DNA from: Oscarella lobularis
Lineage: Eukaryota > Porifera > Homoscleromorpha > Homosclerophorida > Oscarellidae
DNA: 64,000 bases
Assembly (NCBI RefSeq): GCF_947507565.1
Contig: NC_089181.1
Location: 2,985,614-3,049,613, forward strand
Direction of reading: 5' to 3'
Notes under the pieces: model-generated
What the model saw: only the letters and a program-made list of their open reading frames with translations
Told to the model about the DNA's origin: nothing
Database searches by the model: none
Program-made: the position numbers and the translations under genes
Part shown: piece after piece, positions 1-9,585 of the stretch
Layout of the letters: each line of letters opens with the position of its first letter
How positions within the stretch are numbered: the stretch's first letter is position 1

Positions 1-191
1 CATGATGGTCATCGTCGTGGTGGTGGTGGTGGTAGCTTCCATGGTGATCATCGTCGTGATCGTAGGCTTCCAGTTGCTGCACGCGATCTGGAATAGGCGG
101 TCTCAGCTTGGATACAAGTCATCTTAGCCGTCTGTATACCTTGCAGCAGGAGAATCACAGCAACCAGCTGAAGAACGGCTAGAAATTTCAT
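1..191 (-). CDS. Asp/His-rich secreted or membrane protein, partial (member 1 of a local family)
   Basis: The start codon lies at 189-191 on the minus strand and opens a hydrophobic signal peptide (MKFLAVLQLVAVILLLQ). A phase-1 intron follows, with donor GTATAC and acceptor TTCCAG, inside or just after the signal peptide. The second exon encodes DRVQQLEAYDHDDDHH and then a run of His and Asp residues up to the window edge. The downstream gene at 1208-1768 has the same start, the same intron phase and the same DR..QLEA segment, so the two are paralogs. A membrane anchor is expected by analogy but lies outside the window. Dense Asp/His suggests divalent-metal binding, which is inference. No known family was recognised. 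The 3' end is missing. Confidence 0.6.
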
Positions 192-453
192 CACGGAGCA
201 GCAGGAGACTTGCACAGTTGAGCGCTGAAGACTGATGGCTCAGAGCCAATGTACGGGTATATATATGATTTGATTTCAATTTTGTGCCAGCTCGTGCTGG
301 GACGAGCTAATGAGATGACATCTATTTATATCGTGTGACGTTCAACGCGTGACAGGCACAGTAAGGAGGAGCTGGCACCCGCAGTGAAATGACTCAATCT
401 CACATGACATGACCTAACTACAAGCAAACAAAAAAAACAAACAAATTTTTCGG

Positions 454-965
454 TCAACCAACAGTGCCTGTACTACCAGAGTCATCCTCAGGCTACCAAC
501 AAAAGGATGCATTAATATACATGGTACATCTATATTGTATTTACCTCCAACGAAATGTAATGACGTTTGCGTTTACGTCTGACGAAGAGAAGGACGACGA
601 AGATCACGAAGACAATGACGAATGTTCCCACACCTCCGCTGACAGTTCCCGCTATGACAGCCACGTGCGCTTTTTTGCCGGCTTGATCCGGCTCTGGGAC
701 AATTGGATTGTCAATAGGTATGGTTGCTGAGCCGTCGCCAGAGCTGTCCGCTGTGACAGAGTCCCCAGACTCCCCACTGCCGTCGTTGGGGAAGTCGTTG
801 GGGAAGTAGCCGGGATCATCAGGGCCGAACGCGTTCACACGGGTGTTCATCAGAAGAACAGCTTAGGAATCATAAATTTATCAAGCGACCTTTCAGTGAG
901 AAAGGCTTGCAGTTGAGCTCACCGGCCAGGGTCAGTAAGACAAGCGAGCGAATTCCAAAACCCAT
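454..965 (-). CDS. small single-pass membrane protein with acidic ectodomain (member 2)
   Basis: Three exons are inferred. Exon 1 starts at 965 with MGFGIRSLVLLTLA. A phase-1 intron (GTGAGC...CTAAG) interrupts the signal peptide. Exon 2 (about 862-535) encodes a Gly/Asp/Ser/Pro-rich acidic ectodomain, then a transmembrane helix (GTFVIVFVIFVVLLFV) with a basic stop-transfer RRKRKR. A phase-0 intron (GTAAAT...GGTAG) leads to a last exon encoding PEDDSGSTGTVG and stop at 454-456. The mature protein is roughly 110-120 residues. Intron phases match the neighbour at 1208-1768, which supports common origin. No family was recognised. It is probably a type I plasma-membrane or endomembrane protein. 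Exon joins need transcript support. Confidence 0.6.
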
Positions 966-1207
966 CCCAACGTATAAGACAGACAGAGCAGCACACTTTA
1001 GGAGGAGAGGACAAAAGATCCGGTCAAGGGGAATAATACAACGACGCGGAGTGCGTTACGCGACGAGGAAGCTAAGGATTGATAAATGATACTCTGTCTA
1101 ATGAGCAACTGTGAACGCTCACAAAACTGCTGAGATGCTTCCTTGACTACGGTAACGACTTCCAACACAAATTCAAATTTGTCTCATCCTGACTCTCAGA
1201 CTCGATT

Positions 1208-1551
1208 TCACTCAAGAGGTTTCTTTTCAGGCAAAGCGTAGTCGTTCTCTACCACTTTCGCCTTTTTAAACGGCACGTCCTACATACCAAAAAGAATAAT
1301 TGAACCAGCGGGGGAAAGTACACTTCGTTACCTTCATGGAAACGTAGACGGAGTTGTTTCGTTTGGCAAAATAAAGACGAAGCTTATTGCGTTTGACGAC
1401 CAGGACGGCGACAAAGACAATGAACGCCAAGAGCCCAACACTTCCACAAGCAATCGCCGCTATGCGTTTAACGCGTTTGCTGCGCCTCCATCCGTGCTCG
1501 TGCTCGCCGTCGCCTCGATGGTGATGGCCACGAGACCCGTGGTGATGACGA

Positions 1552-1584
<33 letters not shown>

Positions 1585-1768
1585 GCATGCCAGTCCTCAT
1601 CTTTGAAGTCACCTTCCCGATCGTCGTTGTCGTGACTTCTAGCCTCCAACTGCAGAAAGCGGTCTAGAACAGACGCTGGCTAAAGCGAGTCATTCTACTG
1701 CGCGCTCCCGACGAACCGTGCAGCAAGAAAAGCGCTATCACCAGCGAAACAAGTTTGAGAACAGCCAT
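1208..1768 (-). CDS. small single-pass membrane protein with poly-Asp/His ectodomain (member 3)
   Basis: Exon 1 starts at 1768 with a signal peptide (MAVLKLVSLVIALFLLH). A phase-1 intron (GTTCGT or a nearby GTAGAA donor, acceptor TTCTAG) leads to exon 2, which encodes LDRFLQLEARSHD, a run of ten Asp, several His clusters (RHHHGSRGHHH) and a basic RRSKRVKR. A helix follows (IAAIACGSVGLLAFIVFVAV) and then a cytoplasmic tail. A phase-0 intron (GTAACG...TGTAG) joins the last exon, encoding DVPFKKAKVVENDYALPEKK and stop TGA at 1208-1210. The Asp run is encoded by a GAC-type trinucleotide tract at about 1550-1580, so its length may vary between individuals. Function is unknown; metal or calcium binding is a guess. 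Confidence 0.65.
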
Positions 1769-2122
1769 TGCGTCTCAGCACGGATGTTTCAGACTATACG
1801 GGTCGTAAATGGCCATTGGGCATTCGTGCCAGCCGGAGCCGGCACCGGAGCCTGTGACGGGCGTTTCTCGGCATAAATATGTTCACAACACCTTGACGTC
1901 ACTCGAAGGCGTTCCTACTGTGCCTACCACGTCGATTGCGACCTAATTAGGGCCTAATTAGGCCTAATTAGGCCACAATCCGTGATTAGGCTAAACTAAA
2001 CAACTAAGAGTGCATCGACATCGTTCGCCCCAATGACAGCGAGAGTACGTGCAGGAGTACATGTAGACCGTCCAAAAGCCTGTCGCTCAATCGTTTCTCT
2101 TCAACAGCACGCTCTCAGCCTC
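1769..2122. other. divergent intergenic region
   Basis: This stretch separates the minus-strand acidic membrane protein from the plus-strand mosaic gene and should hold both promoters. It contains the TAATTA palindrome cluster described separately. An in-frame upstream ATG at 2033 could extend the mosaic gene, but the ATG at 2123 gives the better signal peptide. No other gene was seen. Confidence 0.5.
1941..1971. promoter_or_regulatory. three phased CCTAATTAGG-type palindromes
   Basis: Three TAATTA cores occur at 1944-1949, 1955-1960 and 1965-1970, each within a CCTAATTAGG-like palindrome and spaced 11 and 10 bp, about one helical turn. A fourth partial ATTAGG follows near 1985. TAATTA is the classic homeodomain core, and palindromic pairs favour homeodomain dimers. 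The location in the divergent promoter supports a regulatory role. No factor can be named from sequence. Confidence 0.4.
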
Positions 2123-5097
2123 ATGATCGTTCTGCTCGGCTTTTGTGCCGTTTGCGATTCGACCACGCCCAAGGCAGGAATGTGTCCCTCTCCGTCCGAC
2201 GGCGGCGTGGGCCTTTGCGTGCACACCTGCAAAAACGACAGCTTTTGTCCGGGCGCGCAAAAATGCTGCAAGACGGCGTGCGGAGGCATCATGTGCATGA
2301 GTCCCGTCAAAGCCTCGCCGCCGCCATCTACCTCGTCCGCCGCCCCCGCAACGAGGCCACCGCTCAAACCGAAGTCGACCCCGCCGGCGAAGTGGACTCC
2401 GTCGACGAAGCCGACCTCAGCAAAAGGATGTCTCCTACCAAATAATAACATCGTTCCTCACGGAGCAAAATTCGAAAAGAATGGCGGTTGCACGTGGTGC
2501 AAGTGCCTAAACGGAGTACCATCGTGTTCCGACGTTCCGTCGTGCCGTCCTTCTACGTCGCCGTCGACCGTCGCGGCGACGCCGTCGAGTAAGACGATCG
2601 TCATTCACCGAAATTTCCCTAAGACCTTTTTTGTTAATTAAAAATTAGAGTCGAGGTTCTGCACGCCAGGCAAAGTGTTTCAGCAGAATCCTTGCACTAC
2701 TTGCACGTGCAGGCTCGACAAGTACAATAACACTGTTTCGGACTGTTACTCAATAGCGTGTGCCTTTCCAAATTGTTTGCCCGGTACTCGCCTAGCCATA
2801 TTGCCCGACAAGTGTTGCCCCACCTGCATTCCAACCGGTTTGTCAGAGCACCTGATCTCGACAAAGTACCAACGTCTTGCGTTTTTATGCAGATGCTCCC
2901 ACGTTGACGTCTGTCGATCCCACTTGTCTTTATAATGGGATGGTCTTTGCAAGTGGCCAGACATTCCGCTCAAGTGACGGGTGTAATCAATGGTAGATTA
3001 AGATAAATATTGGCGTGATGCATAATATTTATTTATTTTGTCTGTCTAGCTCCTGTTTGAATGGACACGTTGGATGCACGAAACGGGCATGCGTCAGTCC
3101 GTGTGCTGTGAGTTGCATTCTACTGTTAGTTGCTATGACCTCGGTTACTGTGTGCTAGGTTATGCTCTGCAAACCTGGTTACCAGTGCGTTGAACAGCAA
3201 GTACAATGCATTAAGAGTCCATGCAATCCAATAGGGCAGTGCGTTCCTATACCAACGCCCTCTGTGTCTACCACTGGTGAGTTGTAGCAGAAAAGGCGCA
3301 TGGAGTTTTTACCGCTGTTCTCTCGTAGGCAAGCCAACCTGTCCTTTGATTAACTGTCCTAATCTAATGTACTGCCAGTATGGATATGCCATGGCTGCGG
3401 ACGGTTGCTTTACGTGTTCATGTAAAGTGGGTATGTGTCTTTTGCCTTCAGGAACGTACAACGTACGCAATTGCTTCTTTTTCTATCAGCGCCAACTGCT
3501 GGCCCTACAATAGCCATGTGCCCCTTGCCCAACTGCGTGGCATGCTCGTATGGATATGCTATTGACTCAGATAGTGGTTGTCGAGGATGCCAGTGCATGC
3601 CTAAGCGTAAGAGAAAGAATACCCATTTCCATGTTTTATGTTTTACTGTACCTCTTTCTTCAGCATCAAGTTTGTGCGCCTTTTCTGATTTTCAGCAATG
3701 TTATCAGAACAACGACGTTGTGTCAAATTTGCTCCTTGATCCGTCTCGCATCACGGCCACATTGCCTGGAAACGTTTGTCAAGCGCTGAAGAATGTCCTC
3801 CAGTGTCATAGGAACAAGCTTGGAAGCTTGTCTGTATCCGGCTGTTCTTCAGTGCTCAAAGGACGGCTGAGTTACAATACGAAAGTTGTGAACAAAATCT
3901 TGTCGAATTTTTGCTCGCGTGAGTTTGCATGCTCTCCTCTTTGTCCTAAGCATACGTTGTTTCTTCAGAGACTCGGTGCCTCGTTGGTGGCGTTTCTTAT
4001 AAGGTGAACGACACTTATCTTTCCTCGGACGGCTGCAACACTTGGTAAGACGTAGATCATTTTTGAATTTTTTCTTTTTCTCACCGCAAGGTCTTTTTTA
4101 GTCATTGCATGGAGTCTGGATTGTCTGCGTGCACTGAAATGGCTTGCGGTACGTTGAATCGGTCAATTTGGTTATTGATAACGCGTTTTCTTGTGCAGTT
4201 ACACCTGGGTGCAGGTACGGCGACCAGTCTTACAATAGCGGCGACGACTTTGCCGCTTTGGATGGCTGCAACAGATGGTATTAATAGCCTTATTGATATT
4301 TTACGTTTGTTGATTTTGTATAAATTCAGCTCTTGTACCAAGAATGTTGTGACCTGTTCCAGGTCAAAGTGCGAAACAACACGGTTAGATCATTAGGATG
4401 CAGCTACTGTACGTGTAATTGACTTGTATCTGCAGCTACGTTCGAGGACAAGTTGTCTTTGACAGAAACATAGACAGCATTATTCCCGACGATACCGTAA
4501 AGGAAAGTTTCAGAAAGTACCGTACTTCACCTAGATATCACGATGTGTCGCTAATTTATCTGTCATAGGCAATTTAGAGCAGAACTTGCTAGAAAGATGG
4601 ATATGTCCGAGGCCCAAATTACCGTCTTGTCAGTGGAAAGGGGTAGCATAATTGTAACTTTTGCCGTCGAGTCCTCAAACATACAAGACGCCACAGACCA
4701 GCTGAAACAATTGGTTAGTACAAAACATTATAACAACGTTCCTTCAAACACCTGTTCAGATTGAATCCGAAGAACTGATCATCACGTTTGATGACCAAGA
4801 ATTAGTCGCTAGCAATCTCGATTACTCGACTGAAGAGCAGGTGGGATCGTTGCCCGGCGAGGACGAAGATGAAGATGGGGGAAGCAACGTCGGTCTCATT
4901 GTTGGCGTCGTTTGCGCCTGCGTTGCTGTCGCCGTGGTTGTCGGGATTGCCGTGTTTATAGGAACGAGAAAAAAACGAAACAACAAAGTGAGTATCTGAT
5001 GCCCTTGATCTAGGCTCAAGTCTGTGGGTCTGACCAATCATTTTTCTAGTGCGCGTACAACAAGCACATGGAGTCCAAAGTCAGTGTGGAAACGTAA
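2123..5097 (+). CDS. WAP/VWC/antistasin/SEA mosaic type I membrane protein
   Basis: A signal peptide starts at 2123 (MIVLLGFCAVCDSTTPKAG); an upstream in-frame ATG at 2033 is possible. Exon 1 encodes a WAP-like four-disulfide module (CPSPSDGGVGLC...CCKTACGGIMC), a Ser/Thr/Pro linker and a VWC-like half. About a dozen exons follow with short introns (first donor at 2589). They encode a VWC module (about 2648-2838), another VWC-like piece, a CIKSPCNPIGQC motif, two antistasin-like repeats (near 3340-3430 and 3510-3600), a helical cysteine domain (about 3665-3920) and two further VWC-like cysteine units (3970-4400). A SEA-like domain (4440-4800) carries RGSIIVTF. An acidic linker, a transmembrane helix (VGLIVGVVCACVAVAVVVG), basic TRKKRNNK and a phase-0 last exon ending ESKVSVET complete it (stop 5095-5097). 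WAP and antistasin modules often inhibit proteases, and the nearest neighbours are S28 peptidases, but a link is speculative. Confidence 0.75.
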
Positions 5098-5262
5098 GAA
5101 ACTGCTGCTCTCGTCCCCGTCGCGCGCTGCCAATCGTGCTTTGTTGTTGTAATACACGGACAGCTGCAAACGTAGAATACTAGTCAAACAATGCGCACTA
5201 AAAACTAAAGTTAGCAAACAGCAGCACCACCACACGAACTCGCCCCAAAAGCTTTTCTTCTC

Positions 5263-6763
5263 TCAGCCCTTTATCCACATTCGAATGTGCTCCTTCTCGA
5301 CGTTCCTCGCATCGATAACCGATTGGGGATCGGCGGGATTGGAAGCGCGCAAATCCAAATGATGAGCGCCGCCTTCAATGACGACGGCCGTCAGCGTGTC
5401 GGACAAGCTCGTCGTCACGCCGCCGCCCGACCACGGATCGAGATTACCGTTACTGAAAACGATATTGCTGCGCGACCGAATCTCCTTGCCACCGTAGAGC
5501 GTGATCACCCAGTCGGGTTGAACCGTCACGTTCCACTGTTTTTCGCAATATTTGGCGTAGCCTACGGGATCCCACTGCGACGGCGGAAACATGCTGGTTT
5601 CATATTTCGAACAGAAGGGCATGATCATTTCGGTGCACGCCTGATAGTCCCATCCCTTGTCGCCGAGAGACGCCGTTCCCTGTGAGGAAGCATTGAAGCA
5701 AGTCGCTCCTCCCGTGTAGTTAAAATAGAGATTGACGACGCTGTGAACGGCTCGTAGAAGATCCTCGCCATGCAGTCTCGATTCGTTTAGATATGAACAG
5801 GCAACCGATACGGGCCACGCGGGTAGCGGCTCCAAGAACGACGCCGGATATGGATAATTCACCATAGCCATATTGCCAAAAATTGATGTGAACCAATTGA
5901 CAAAGACGTTGACGTCAAAGACAGCATCGCAAAGATCGAATATAGAAGATAGAATCAACATGCCGTGCTCTTGATTTGCCGTGTCATTTATAGTCTTCCA
6001 GAGATCTCGAATATTTTCAAAGCACATCTCTCCGCCGGGGGTCTCGCGGAAGTCCTGACTGGCAATTTGATTGAATGAGTCACATGGCGTCAAATCGCCA
6101 AATTGCCATATAGGCGCTGATGCAGCTATTGCGCCGACAACGGCGTTTGGATACTTCATTCGAAGCCATGCGGCCAGCATGCCGCCGTATGAGCCACCAA
6201 ATGCAATGACGGGAGAATTTTCGGCGCCAGGCATTAGCTTGATCTGTTCAATAAGAACAGCAAAGTCGGCAAGTGCCTGCTCTGATGAAAGGTACTGTAG
6301 ATTGGCTGAAGTCGAGTAGCTGTCCGAGCCAAATGGCAATGATTTGCCATAGTAACGGTGTTCGGCAAAAACTAACATGGCGTTAAATTCGGGAGCAATA
6401 TCCCACATGAAGCCAGTGTTGTTGCAAAACCATCTGAAGCGCATGATGACGTATTTAATTAATTAATTTTTAATTGGTATTTTACGTTATGTCGCCTTCG
6501 TTGCCCGCGTAGAAGAAGATCGGCTTTCCGTGTTCCCAGTATTCGCGGGATACGAGATAACGTTGCTTGAATTCGCCAATTTGCGAGTCAAAACCGAAAT
6601 GATCGATTGGCTGCGTAAAATACGCCGTTTCGTAGTCGTATGAAGACAAAGAGACAACCTGATGTGAGGGAAAGCGCCAATAAGCAGTCGCCAACCCCGC
6701 AACGAGGCACAGCGAAAGGTAAGAAAGGGCTCGTGACGGCGCTCGTGACATTGTCTCCTTCAC
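5263..6763 (-). CDS. serine peptidase S28 (lysosomal Pro-X carboxypeptidase / DPP7-like), copy 1
   Basis: Two exons (6486-6763 and 5263-6433) flank a 52-nt intron. They join in frame across AC|A to give NEGDITWFCNNTGF and a 482-residue protein. It starts with a signal peptide (SYLSLCLVAGLATA). The S28 hallmarks are present: the YFTQPIDHF motif near the N-terminus, the nucleophile Ser about residue 174 in GGSYGG, the Asp about residue 425 in SNGNLDPWSGG and the His about residue 450 in GGAHHLDLR. The length fits the family (about 480-500). S28 enzymes cleave after proline, releasing C-terminal residues or N-terminal dipeptides in lysosomes or outside the cell. PRCP and DPP7 cannot be separated here. 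It is the first of a tandem array. Confidence 0.92.
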
Positions 6764-6908
6764 GCGTGCGCTAGCATTCTAAGCGTGCAACGACAACGAA
6801 GTGATTGGCAGCGCGACGGGGACGAGGGCAGCAGCAGCAGCAGTTTCTTAGTCACTAAAACCAACGCGAACAAACAGCCCGGTGAGAGCAGTCCAAAAGT
6901 TTTTCTTC

Positions 6909-8398
6909 TCAGCCCTTTATCCACATTCGAATGTGCTCCTTCTCGACGTTCCTCGCATCGATAACCGTTTGCGGATCAGCGGGATTGGAAGCGCGCAAAT
7001 CCAAATGATGAGCAACGTTTTCCATGACGATGGCCGTCAGCGTGTCGGACAAGTTCGTCAAAACGCCGCCGCCCGACCACGGATCGAGATTACCGTTACT
7101 GAAAACGATGTTGCTGTGCGAGCGAATGTCCTTGCCGCCAAAGAGCGTGAACATCCAGTTGGGTCGAACCGTGACATTCCACTTCTTTTCACAACGTTCG
7201 ACTTCGCTGACAGGATCCCACTGCGACGGCGGAAACATGCTGGTCTCGTATTTCGAACAGACGGGCAAGATCTGTTCGGTGCACGCCTGATAGGCCCATA
7301 TCTTGTCGCCTAGAGACGACGTTCCCTGTGAAGAAGCATTGAAGCATTTTAGCTCTCCCGTGTAGTTGAAGTAGAGATTGACGACGCTGCGAATGGCTCG
7401 TAGAAGATCCTCGCCATGCAGTCTCGATTCGTTTAGATAGGAACAGGCAACCGATACGGGCCACGCGGGTAGCGGCTCCAAGAACGACGCCGGATACGGA
7501 TAATTCACCACGGCCATATAGCCGAAAATCGCCGTGAACCAATCGACAAAGACGTTGACGTCGGAGACGGGAGAGCACTGGTCAAATATGGAAGATAGAA
7601 TCGTCATGCCGTGCTCCTGATTTGCCGTGTCATTTAGTGTGCTCCAGAGATCTCGAATATTCTCAAAGCACATCTCTCCGCCGGGGGTCGTGCGATAGTC
7701 CTGACTGGCAATTCGATTGAACGAGTCGCACGGCGTCAAATTTCCAAATTGCCATATAGGCGCCGATGCAGCTATTGCACCGACGACGACGTTTGGATAC
7801 TTCATTCGAAGCCATGCGGCCAACATGCCGCCATATGAGCCACCAAATGCAACGACGGAAGAATTTTCGGCGCCAGGCATTAGCTTGATCTGTTCAATAA
7901 GAACAGCAAAGTCGGCGAGTGCCTGCTCCGACGTAAGGTACTGTAGATTGGCTGAAGTCAAGTAGCTGTCTGAGCCAAAAGGCAATGATTTGCCATAGTA
8001 ACGGTGTTCAGCAAAAATCAACATGGCGTTAAATTCGGGAGCAATGTCCCACATGAAGCCAGTGTTGTTGCAAAACCATCTGAAGCGCATTGATGACGGT
8101 ATTTAAATAATCGAATAATTTGTAATTAATACGTTTACGTTATGTCGCCTTCGTTGCCCGCGTAGAAGAAGATTGGCTTTCCGTGTTCCCAGTATTCGCG
8201 GGATACGAGATAACGTTGCTTGAATTCGCCAATTTGCGAGTCGAAACCGAAATGATCGATTGGCTGCGTAAAATACGCCGTTTCGTAGTCGTATGAAGAC
8301 AAAGAGACAACCTGATGTGAGGGAAAGCGCCAATAAGCAGTTGTGAAGCCCACAACGAGGCACAGCGAAAGGAAACTTGAAGAAAGGGCTCGTGACAT
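6909..8398 (-). CDS. serine peptidase S28 (PRCP/DPP7-like), copy 2
   Basis: Two exons (8139-8398 and 6909-8079) with the intron at the same place as copy 1 give 476 residues. The signal peptide is MSRALSSSFLSLCLVVGFTT. GGSYGG, SNGNLDPWSGGG and AHHLDLR are intact, so the enzyme should be active. It is very similar to copy 1 across most of its length, with clusters of differences in the middle (for example DQCSPVSDVN against DLCDAVFDVN) and just before the catalytic His (MENVAHH against IEGGAHH). Only about 145 bp separate it from copy 1, including a short CAG run near 6832. This is a recent tandem duplicate; relaxed or altered specificity is possible. Confidence 0.92.
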
Positions 8399-8701
8399 TG
8401 ATACTGTATGGTCTGATCACACGGAATGTGTCCGGATGCGGCGCAGCCCTACAATATTACGCGCGCTACAATTAGCATTTCCCTGCACTGGGAGATACCG
8501 TAGTAGGGTTTCGTTTGAAAGAATTTGATGTAGAGACGTTTGTGGCAGCTTCTCTACTAGCTGAACGGACACATTCGTAAATTTATCTCCTTTGAATCAA
8601 ATGGACTCACGACAAAGCTACTAATTCATTCAATTTTACAACAAAAAATAGTGAAAAAATACAAACGACACCGCAGTACGCAAGACGGCAATATTCTCCT
8701 T
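8399..8701. other. intergenic region upstream of S28 copy 2
   Basis: This holds the presumed promoter of copy 2 and the left boundary of duplicated unit A, near 8570. No gene was seen. Confidence 0.4.
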
Positions 8702-9480
8702 TCAGGCTTCTATCCACATTCGAATGTGCGCCTTCTCGACGTTCCTCGCATCAATAACCGATTGGGGATCAGCGGGATGGGCAGCACGCAAATGATGAGC
8801 TCCGCCTTCAATGATAACAGCTGTCAGAGTGTCCGACAAGTTCGTCAAAACGCCGCCGAACGACCACGGATCGAGATCGCTGTTGCTAAAGACGATGTTG
8901 CTATGCGACGAAATATCCTTGCCACCATAGAACGTAACCGCCCAGTCCGGTCGCACCGTTGCATTCATCCACCGTCTCTCGCAATCCTGAACGTAACCGT
9001 AAAGATTCCATCGCGACGGCGGAAACACGCTCGATTCATATCTCGAGCAGATCAGCATGACCATTTCGGTGCACGCCTGATAGTCCCAACCCCGAACGCC
9101 GAACGACGACGGTCCTTGCAACAAAGAATTAAAGCAGGTCAATTCTCCGGTGTAGTTGAAATAGAAATTAACGACTTTCCTAACAGCGTTTAGAAGATCC
9201 TCACCTTTATGATAAAGCTGAAGCCTCGACTCATTCAAATATGAGCAAGCCACGAAGATTGGCTTTCCGTGTCCATGTTCCCATTACTTGTGAGATACGA
9301 GATAACATTGCTTGAATTCGCCAATTTTCTTGTCGAAACCAAACCAAAAAATGATCGATTGGCTACGTAAAATACGTAGCTATGAAGACAAAGAGACAGC
9401 CTGATGTGACGCCAATAAGCAGTCTTCAACCCCGCAACGAGGCACAGTGAAAGAAAAGAAAGGGCTTGAGAACTCTGTAA
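8702..9480 (-). pseudogene. S28 peptidase pseudogene A, internal deletion
   Basis: The C-terminal third (8702-9253) reads well and keeps SNSDLDPWSFGG, but in the catalytic His region GGAHHLRAAHPA has lost residues relative to copy 3. At about 9253 the sequence jumps from GHGKPIF directly to VACSYLNES. The deletion removed the intron, the nucleophile elbow GGSYGG and most of the catalytic domain. The exon-1 remnant (9254-9440) has lost its ATG and has frameshifts (YWRHIRL in place of YWRFPSHQV). Without the catalytic Ser it cannot be a peptidase. The identical junction in pseudogene B shows that the deletion preceded the segmental duplication. Confidence 0.88.
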
Positions 9481-9585
9481 TCACGTGATCTCTCGCCACG
9501 GCAGAGACTTATCCGGGCTACTATCCTCTACCTAGCACAGTCAGTTAGCACAGTCAGACTCGGAGCTCGCCCCGTTCACGAATCG

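Noticed and set aside
2101-2451. Long open frames opposite and out of frame to the WAP exon
   Set aside because: They are shadows of a GC-rich, Cys-rich coding exon; only the plus frame from 2123 shows signal peptide and domain patterns.
7189-7578. 129-codon minus-strand frame inside S28 copy 2
   Set aside because: It overlaps the S28 gene in another frame and has no family features.
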